From contig JAZOUT010000092.1 in NCBI GenBank assembly GCA_045658305.1, positions 1 to 19,707 on the forward strand: DNA of 19,707 nucleotides, in the 5' to 3' direction. Below, piece by piece: positions 16,673-19,707 of the stretch (position 1 is the first letter of the stretch; each line of letters starts with the position of its first letter). The position numbers and the translations under genes are program-made. A model generated the notes under the pieces. That model was not told where the DNA came from. It did not search any database and saw only the letters and a list, made by a program, of their open reading frames with translations. The DNA comes from Aphodosoma sp045658305 (GTDB taxonomy: Bacteria > Bacteroidota > Bacteroidia > Bacteroidales > Paludibacteraceae).

Positions 16673-16712
16673 ATACCCAATCAACAAACCTTCTAAAAAA
16701 ACACCATACACC

Positions 16713-16841
16713 ATGCCACTAAAAACCATCACCAAAAGCATACAAAAACAAAAAAAGAGCAAATCCTATGCTTCCAAAATGCTCATATACCTTATCATAT
16801 TAAACATCATACTACTTTGCATCCTCATCGCAATCCAATAA
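16713..16841 (+). CDS. Small single-pass membrane peptide (42 residues), hypothetical
   Basis: An ATG-to-TAA frame of 42 codons. The N-terminal half is strongly basic (KTITKSIQKQKKSKSYASK, about 8 Lys). The C-terminal half is one hydrophobic helix (MLIYLIILNIILLCILIAIQ, 23-42). This fits a small membrane protein with the basic end inside; type I toxin peptides have the same general shape, but I have no homology evidence. It lies 40 bases past the ncRNA terminator and 6 bases before a terminator of its own, which is the main argument for it being real. No SD is visible and no separate promoter, so expression would need read-through of the upstream terminator. Confidence 0.45.
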   Translation: MPLKTITKSIQKQKKSKSYASKMLIYLIILNIILLCILIAIQ

Positions 16842-16847
16842 CAAACC

Positions 16848-16872
16848 ACACACCCCTCCAAGTGTGTTTTTT
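16848..16872 (+). terminator. Intrinsic terminator after the small membrane peptide
   Basis: ACACAC (16848-16853) pairs with GTGTGT (16862-16867) around an 8-base loop, followed by a T-run to 16872. Short stem but a clear T-tract on the plus strand. Confidence 0.65.
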
Positions 16873-16891
16873 CTTTTCCATTCCACTCCAC

Positions 16892-16922
16892 TTGCACAAA
16901 CAAAAAAAAATCACTACCTTTG
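16892..16922 (+). promoter_or_regulatory. Predicted promoter of the Mpv17-like gene and FetAB block
   Basis: TTGC (16892-16895), 19-base spacer, TACCTTTG (16915-16922), then CA. Same boxes and spacing as the ncRNA promoter. Leader about 115 nt to the ATG at 17045. Confidence 0.82.
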
Positions 16923-16959
16923 CACTATAAAAACTAACACCGACAGGTCTGTCATTCTT

Positions 16960-16987
16960 TCGCTAAGATACACCGCAGGTGTAGCGA
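16960..16987 (+). promoter_or_regulatory. Bulged hairpin in the leader of the Mpv17-like gene
   Basis: TCGC (16960-16963) with GCGA (16984-16987) and TACACC (16969-16974) with GGTGTA (16978-16983) stack into a 10-bp stem with a 5-base bulge and a GCA loop. No T-run follows, so it is not a terminator. A regulatory or stabilising role is possible. Confidence 0.4.
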
Positions 16988-17004
16988 GGCATATATAAAA
17001 AATA

Positions 17005-17028
17005 TGTCCTTATGTCATTCTGTCTAAA
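17005..17028 (+). repeat. Three degenerate octamers before the Mpv17-like start
   Basis: TGTCCTTA, TGTCATTC, TGTCTAAA in tandem, ending 16 bases before the ATG. The same TGT-every-8 pattern ends at the start of the ABC gene (17874-17897). TGTCTAAA is the last unit in both. Confidence 0.6.
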
Positions 17029-17044
17029 CAAAAAATAAAACAAT

Positions 17045-17755
17045 ATGAAAAAAGCAGACATCATTTTCATCCTTTGTGCCGTAGCATTCTTGGCACCTTT
17101 CTTTATCTTCGACTCTGTCTATCAAGCATTCCTTTGGGCTACTGCTAACTACCCATTCGTGATGAGTTTCCTCAAATTCGGCATCCTCTCAACTGCCGGC
17201 GAATGTATCGGTCTCCGCATCAAAACAGGTTCTTACAACGCTCCAGGTTTTGGCGTACTCCCACGCGGTATCACTTGGGGTTTCCTCGGTATGCTCATCT
17301 CTGCCGCTATGACTATCTTCTCAACTGGTGTGCCTAACGTTCTCAATACCATCGGCATCGCTCCTGCCGACGTAACTTACGGCGAACTCATCAAACAAAG
17401 CATCCTCGCCTCTCAATCGTGGTATCACCTCCTCGCTGCATTCATGATCTCTACATTCATGAACTGCATCTTCGCCCCTGTATTCATGGTGCTCCACAAA
17501 GTGAGCGACACACATATCATGAACAATGGCGGCACACTTCGTGGCTATTTCTCTAAACTCCACTTCCAACAAATATTCGTGAATCTCGATTGGGCAACTA
17601 TCTGGGGCTTCCTCTTCAAAAAAACAATCCCACTCTTCTGGATTCCTGCCCACACTATCACATTCATGCTAGCACCAAGCTACCGCGTCCTCTTCGCTGC
17701 CCTACTCGGTGTAATGCTCGGAGTGTTCATGTCACTCGCAACTCGCAAAAAGTAA
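17045..17755 (+). CDS. Mpv17/PMP22-like integral membrane protein
   Basis: A 236-residue polytopic inner-membrane protein. Hydrophobic segments lie at about 6-25, 33-50, 73-95, 127-150, 190-205 and 208-230. The C-terminal part, with FKKTIPLFWIPAHTITF then APSYRVLFAALLGVMLGVFMS, resembles the Trp-x-Pro ... Pro-x-x-Tyr-Arg signature of the Mpv17/PMP22 family, whose bacterial members have no settled function. Start: ATG with MKKADIIF; upstream lies a clear promoter, a hairpin and the octamers. It is followed after 133 bases by the FetAB-like genes on the same strand with no convincing terminator between, so co-transcription is possible. The family call rests on the C-terminal motif alone. Confidence 0.7.
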   Translation: MKKADIIFILCAVAFLAPFFIFDSVYQAFLWATANYPFVMSFLKFGILSTAGECIGLRIKTGSYNAPGFGVLPRGITWGFLGMLISAAMTIFSTGVPNVLNTIGIAPADVTYGELIKQSILASQSWYHLLAAFMISTFMNCIFAPVFMVLHKVSDTHIMNNGGTLRGYFSKLHFQQIFVNLDWATIWGFLFKKTIPLFWIPAHTITFMLAPSYRVLFAALLGVMLGVFMSLATRKK

Positions 17756-17760
17756 AAATT

Positions 17761-17863
17761 TCAAGACAGGAAGACAAGAATACACAAAAATAAAAAGACA
17801 TAAAAACATAATAACAAAATTTATTATACCATATTTTTATGTTCTTCTGTTATTCTGTCTTCT
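17761..17863. repeat. Inverted pair of octamer arrays after the Mpv17-like gene
   Basis: Minus-strand array TGTATTCT, TGTCTTCC, TGTCTTGA (17784-17761) starts 6 bases past the stop codon. A plus-strand array TGTTCTTC, TGTTATTC, TGTCTTCT (17840-17863) follows after an AT-rich spacer. The two arms match at 15 of 24 positions when folded on each other. The same arrangement follows fetB (19325-19380). Confidence 0.55.
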
Positions 17864-17873
17864 AAAAAAATCA

Positions 17874-17897
17874 TGTTCTCATGTCTTCATGTCTAAA
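17874..17897 (+). repeat. Octamers overlapping the ABC gene start
   Basis: TGTTCTCA, TGTCTTCA, TGTCTAAA in tandem. The ATG at 17889 is formed across the second and third units. The first three codons of the ABC gene are therefore repeat sequence. Confidence 0.6.
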
Positions 17898-18533
17898 TCC
17901 AATCAATATATGATTCGTTTCAACAACACATATTTCAATTACGACGGAAAGCCACTAATCAGTGGCTTTTCTGTCAATATTGCCCACGGCGAAAAGGTCG
18001 CTATCTACGGACCATCAGGCTCTGGCAAATCAACCATTATGCACGCCATTCTCGGATTCGTACAACCCGAACAAGGCGAAATCACCGTAAACAACCTACC
18101 ACTCTCGCCCGACACTATCGACGCTGTTCGCCAACTAACCTCTTGGCTACCGCAGGATATCTCTTTGCCTTATAACACTATTCGCGAGATGATACTCGCC
18201 CCATTCGAATTCAAAGCCAACCATTCGCGCAAACCATCTGACCAAGAAATCCTTGCCGAATTCAACAAACTTGGGTTAGAACACAATCTGCTCGAAAAGG
18301 GCATAACCGAAATATCAGGCGGACAAAAACAACGCATTCTGCTCATAACTACCGCACTACTTCGCCGACCAATCCTATTGCTCGACGAACCTACCTCTGC
18401 CCTCGATGCACAATCGGTCGACCTCGTGATTGACTACCTCCGCTCCCTCACCGACACCACAATCATAGCCATCTCACACGACCAAAAACTCATCAACGCC
18501 CTCGACCGCAAACTCCTCATTCCTAACTCCTAA
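17889..18533 (+). CDS. fetA: ABC transporter ATP-binding protein, FetA-like
   Basis: ATPase subunit of a probable metal (iron) exporter, on the cytoplasmic face with the permease encoded 16 bases downstream. The 214 residues show all ABC motifs: Walker A GPSGSGKST (41-49), Q-loop around LPQD (87-90), signature ISGGQKQRI (142-150), Walker B ILLLDEP (162-168), and H-loop His197 in AISHDQ. The small size and pairing with a UPF0014 permease fit FetAB/YbbLM. Start is uncertain: ATG at 17889 lies within the octamer repeat, and a second ATG at 17910 (MIRFNNTYF) would give a more typical N-terminus of 207 residues. The last codons and stop (IPNS-stop) lie in another repeat (18511-18543), so both ends of the gene border repeats. 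No metal-specificity residues can be read here. Confidence 0.85.
   Translation: MSKSNQYMIRFNNTYFNYDGKPLISGFSVNIAHGEKVAIYGPSGSGKSTIMHAILGFVQPEQGEITVNNLPLSPDTIDAVRQLTSWLPQDISLPYNTIREMILAPFEFKANHSRKPSDQEILAEFNKLGLEHNLLEKGITEISGGQKQRILLITTALLRRPILLLDEPTSALDAQSVDLVIDYLRSLTDTTIIAISHDQKLINALDRKLLIPNS
17948..17970 (+). promoter_or_regulatory. Terminator-like hairpin inside the start of the ABC gene
   Basis: AAAGCCACT (17948-17956) pairs perfectly with AGTGGCTTT (17961-17969) around AATC, with T following (CTTTTC). It spans codons 20-28. It could attenuate transcription into fetAB or be chance. Confidence 0.35.
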
Positions 18534-18543
18534 CTCCTCATTC
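18511..18543 (+). repeat. Direct repeat with heptamer units at the ABC-permease junction
   Basis: AACTCCTCATTC occurs at 18511-18522 and 18532-18543 (21-bp period), with CTAACTC units between them. The ABC stop codon (18531-18533) lies inside the repeat. This looks like another heptamer-type family that has been incorporated into a gene end. Confidence 0.7.
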
Positions 18544-18549
18544 TAAAAT

Positions 18550-19314
18550 ATGGACATTTCATTCACATCCCTCCTTTGGGGGTTCCTACTCATAATAATC
18601 CCCACATATTTCCTTCACCACTACCGCACAGGTCTGGTGAAAGACACCCTCATTGCTGCCCTACGTATGACGGCGCAACTCTTCCTCATTGGCTTCTACC
18701 TCAAATACATGTTTGATCTCAACCTCTGGTGGCTCAACGTGTTATGGGTAATCATCATGGCTGGCGTAGCTTCTCAAACTATCATCAAACGCACTAACCT
18801 CTCGCTCCAACAAATGTTTGTACCTATCACCATGGCACTAATTTGCTCGGTTGCAATCATCGACCTCTATTTCATGGGACTTATCGTGCGCCAAGACAAC
18901 CTATTCGAAACTCGCTATTTCATTCCTATCAGCGGTATGATTCTCGGCAATATGCTATCTGCCAACGTAATAGCCATGAACACCTACTATGGAGCACTCC
19001 GCCGCGAACGCACCAACTATCTTTTCCGCCTCGCCAATGGTGCCACAGCCCACGAAGCTCGCTCACCGTTTATGCGCGATGCCCTCATCAAGAGTTTCAA
19101 CCCTACTATCGCCTCTATGGCCGTTATGGGACTCATTGCCCTACCAGGCACTATGACAGGACAAATCCTCGGTGGCTCCGATCCCGATGTAGCAATCAAA
19201 TACCAAATCATGCTCATGATTTCTATCTTCGCCTCATCCCTCATCTCTGTCCTCCTCACCCTCGCCCTCACCCGCCACAAAATATTCAACAAATACGAGA
19301 TGCCACAAATATAA
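18550..19314 (+). CDS. fetB: UPF0014/FetB-like ABC permease
   Basis: Membrane subunit of the FetAB-type exporter, proposed in E. coli to export iron and protect against oxidative stress. The 254 residues match FetB (about 260). The family's signature loop is clear at about 158-211: GATAHEARSPFMRDAL, then NPTIASMAVMGLIALPGTMTGQILGGSDPDVAIKYQI. Several hydrophobic helices flank it (about 8-22, 35-52, 60-75, 91-110, 130-147, 188-206, 220-240). Starts at an ATG 16 bases after the ABC stop. Ends in an inverted octamer pair and then a bidirectional terminator. Function by homology only; the substrate is inferred. Confidence 0.88.
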   Translation: MDISFTSLLWGFLLIIIPTYFLHHYRTGLVKDTLIAALRMTAQLFLIGFYLKYMFDLNLWWLNVLWVIIMAGVASQTIIKRTNLSLQQMFVPITMALICSVAIIDLYFMGLIVRQDNLFETRYFIPISGMILGNMLSANVIAMNTYYGALRRERTNYLFRLANGATAHEARSPFMRDALIKSFNPTIASMAVMGLIALPGTMTGQILGGSDPDVAIKYQIMLMISIFASSLISVLLTLALTRHKIFNKYEMPQI

Positions 19315-19324
19315 AAACAGAAAG

Positions 19325-19380
19325 AAAAGACATAAGAACCTAATTACATAATTTTTTGTTATTATGTTATTATCGTTTTC
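19325..19380. repeat. Inverted pair of octamer arrays after fetB
   Basis: Minus array TGTAATTA, GGTTCTTA, TGTCTTTT (19348-19325) and plus array TGTTATTA, TGTTATTA, TCGTTTTC (19357-19380), 8 bases apart, starting 10 bases past the fetB stop. Folded on each other they match at 17 of 24 positions. Confidence 0.5.
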
Positions 19381-19403
19381 TAAAAAATATTATCATCTTC
19401 TTC

Positions 19404-19443
19404 TAAACAAAAAAAGAGACACAATTGCTTGTGTCTCTTTCTT
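19404..19443. terminator. Bidirectional intrinsic terminator
   Basis: A perfect 12-bp stem (19413-19424 with 19429-19440, core AGAGACACAA) with loop TTGC. On the plus strand it ends the fetAB block with a modest T-tract. On the minus strand it is followed by a longer T-run, so it would also stop a leftward transcript from the promoter at 19593. Confidence 0.88.
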
Positions 19444-19461
19444 ATTATAAATCACTTTTAA

Positions 19462-19480
19462 TATTGTCCCCCTATCTTAT
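19462..19480 (+). repeat. Truncated copy of the two-hairpin element
   Basis: TATTGTCCCCCTATCTTAT matches the left half of the element at 19510 and then stops before the G-run, so hairpin 1 cannot form. It lies 48 bases left of the full copy. Confidence 0.65.
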
Positions 19481-19509
19481 GCAAATGCACAAAAGCAAGG
19501 CAACCTACA

Positions 19510-19555
19510 TATTGTCCCCCTGTCTTAGGGGGACGAGCCGAAGGCGGAGGGGGTT
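19510..19555 (+). repeat. Two-hairpin repeat element, copy iv
   Basis: Hairpin 1 GTCCCCCT (19514-19521) / AGGGGGAC (19527-19534); hairpin 2 GCC-GAA-GGC (19537-19545); then GGAGGGGGTT, with a heptamer array starting one base later. Confidence 0.85.
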
Positions 19556-19556
19556 A

Positions 19557-19584
19557 CTCCCTGCTCCCTACTCCTCGCTCCCTA
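19557..19584 (+). repeat. Four tandem heptamers CTCCCTN-type
   Basis: CTCCCTG, CTCCCTA, CTCCTCG, CTCCCTA directly follow element iv. This is a different heptamer from ATTGTGC but has the same unit length and the same position relative to the element as in the helicase gene. Confidence 0.7.
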
Positions 19585-19592
19585 TTTAACAG

Positions 19593-19624
19593 CAAAGGTA
19601 GCAAGAATATTTCATATATCACAA
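19593..19624 (-). promoter_or_regulatory. Possible minus-strand promoter
   Basis: Minus strand TTGT (19624-19621), 20-base spacer, TACCTTTG (19600-19593). It points left into the heptamers and element iv, toward the strong minus-strand T-run at 19404-19412, implying an RNA of about 180 nt. Confidence 0.5.
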
Positions 19625-19651
19625 CTTTTTCTCAAAAAAAAATAGGCATCT

Positions 19652-19662
19652 CCCCCCCCCCC
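19652..19662 (+). repeat. C11 homopolymer
   Basis: Eleven consecutive C in an AT-rich spacer, not in any recognised gene. Such tracts slip easily; it may also be an assembly or base-calling error. Confidence 0.7.
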
Positions 19663-19689
19663 ACGTTAAATTCTCCAACACAAAAAAAA

Positions 19690-19707
19690 GGACGTAGCAT
19701 GCTACGT
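19690..19707. repeat. Dispersed palindrome, copy F, cut by the window end
   Basis: GGACGTAGC (19690-19698), AT, GCTACGT (19701-19707). The arms pair perfectly as far as the window goes; two more bases (CC) would complete the frame seen in copy B. Confidence 0.65.

Noticed and set aside
16445..16762. 105-codon minus-strand frame across the structured RNA
   Set aside because: It lies antisense to a well-framed promoter-RNA-terminator unit and its sequence follows from the inverted repeats; no domain is recognisable.

Overview
The window looks like a chromosomal segment from an AT-rich member of the order Bacteroidales. Three things support this: a protein with a type IX secretion (T9SS) C-terminal sorting domain, a C10 (streptopain-type) protease and a BspA-type leucine-rich-repeat protein; a recurring Bacteroidetes-style promoter (TTGC, about 19 bases, TANNTTTG); and mostly weak or absent Shine-Dalgarno sites. 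I cannot name a genus from sequence alone.

Layout. From 264 to 15688 every gene is on the minus strand. From right to left these are: a secreted BspA-like protein with its own terminator; an AddA/RecB-like helicase-nuclease whose stop overlaps the start of a dGTPase by four bases; a C10 protease lipoprotein followed after 8 bases by a T9SS cargo protein; pyruvate phosphate dikinase (ppdK) with its own promoter and terminator; then uracil phosphoribosyltransferase (upp) followed after 24 bases by a secreted S9 dipeptidyl-peptidase and a terminator. Around 15.7-17.0 kb the direction switches. The plus strand then carries a probable structured non-coding RNA (about 16398-16672), a 42-residue single-helix membrane peptide, an Mpv17/PMP22-like membrane protein, and a FetAB-like ABC transporter pair.

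The most unusual content is a dense set of short structured repeats. (1) A two-hairpin element (positions near 13669, 14261, 16147 and 19511, with two truncated copies) varies in both stems in a compensatory way. (2) Imperfect palindromes of about 20 bp (3016, 13164, 14061, 14110, 19690, perhaps 14018) also keep pairing while the bases differ. (3) There are tandem heptamers of at least three sequences. (4) Degenerate octamers (TGT-core) sit before start codons and, as inverted pairs, after stop codons in the plus-strand block. (5) Six 11-bp AT-rich units lie just upstream of the ncRNA promoter. Copies of families 1, 2 and 3 have inserted in frame into the helicase gene. There they encode about 60 and 28 extra residues in the N-terminal ATPase region and create heptamer tracts that could change the reading frame.

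How the genes relate: the helicase-nuclease and dGTPase form a DNA repair/nucleotide-control unit. The C10 protease and T9SS protein form a secreted-protein operon. upp and the peptidase are scavenging functions. The FetAB-like pair probably exports metal. I see no phage, integrase, transposase, CRISPR, tRNA or rRNA in the window.
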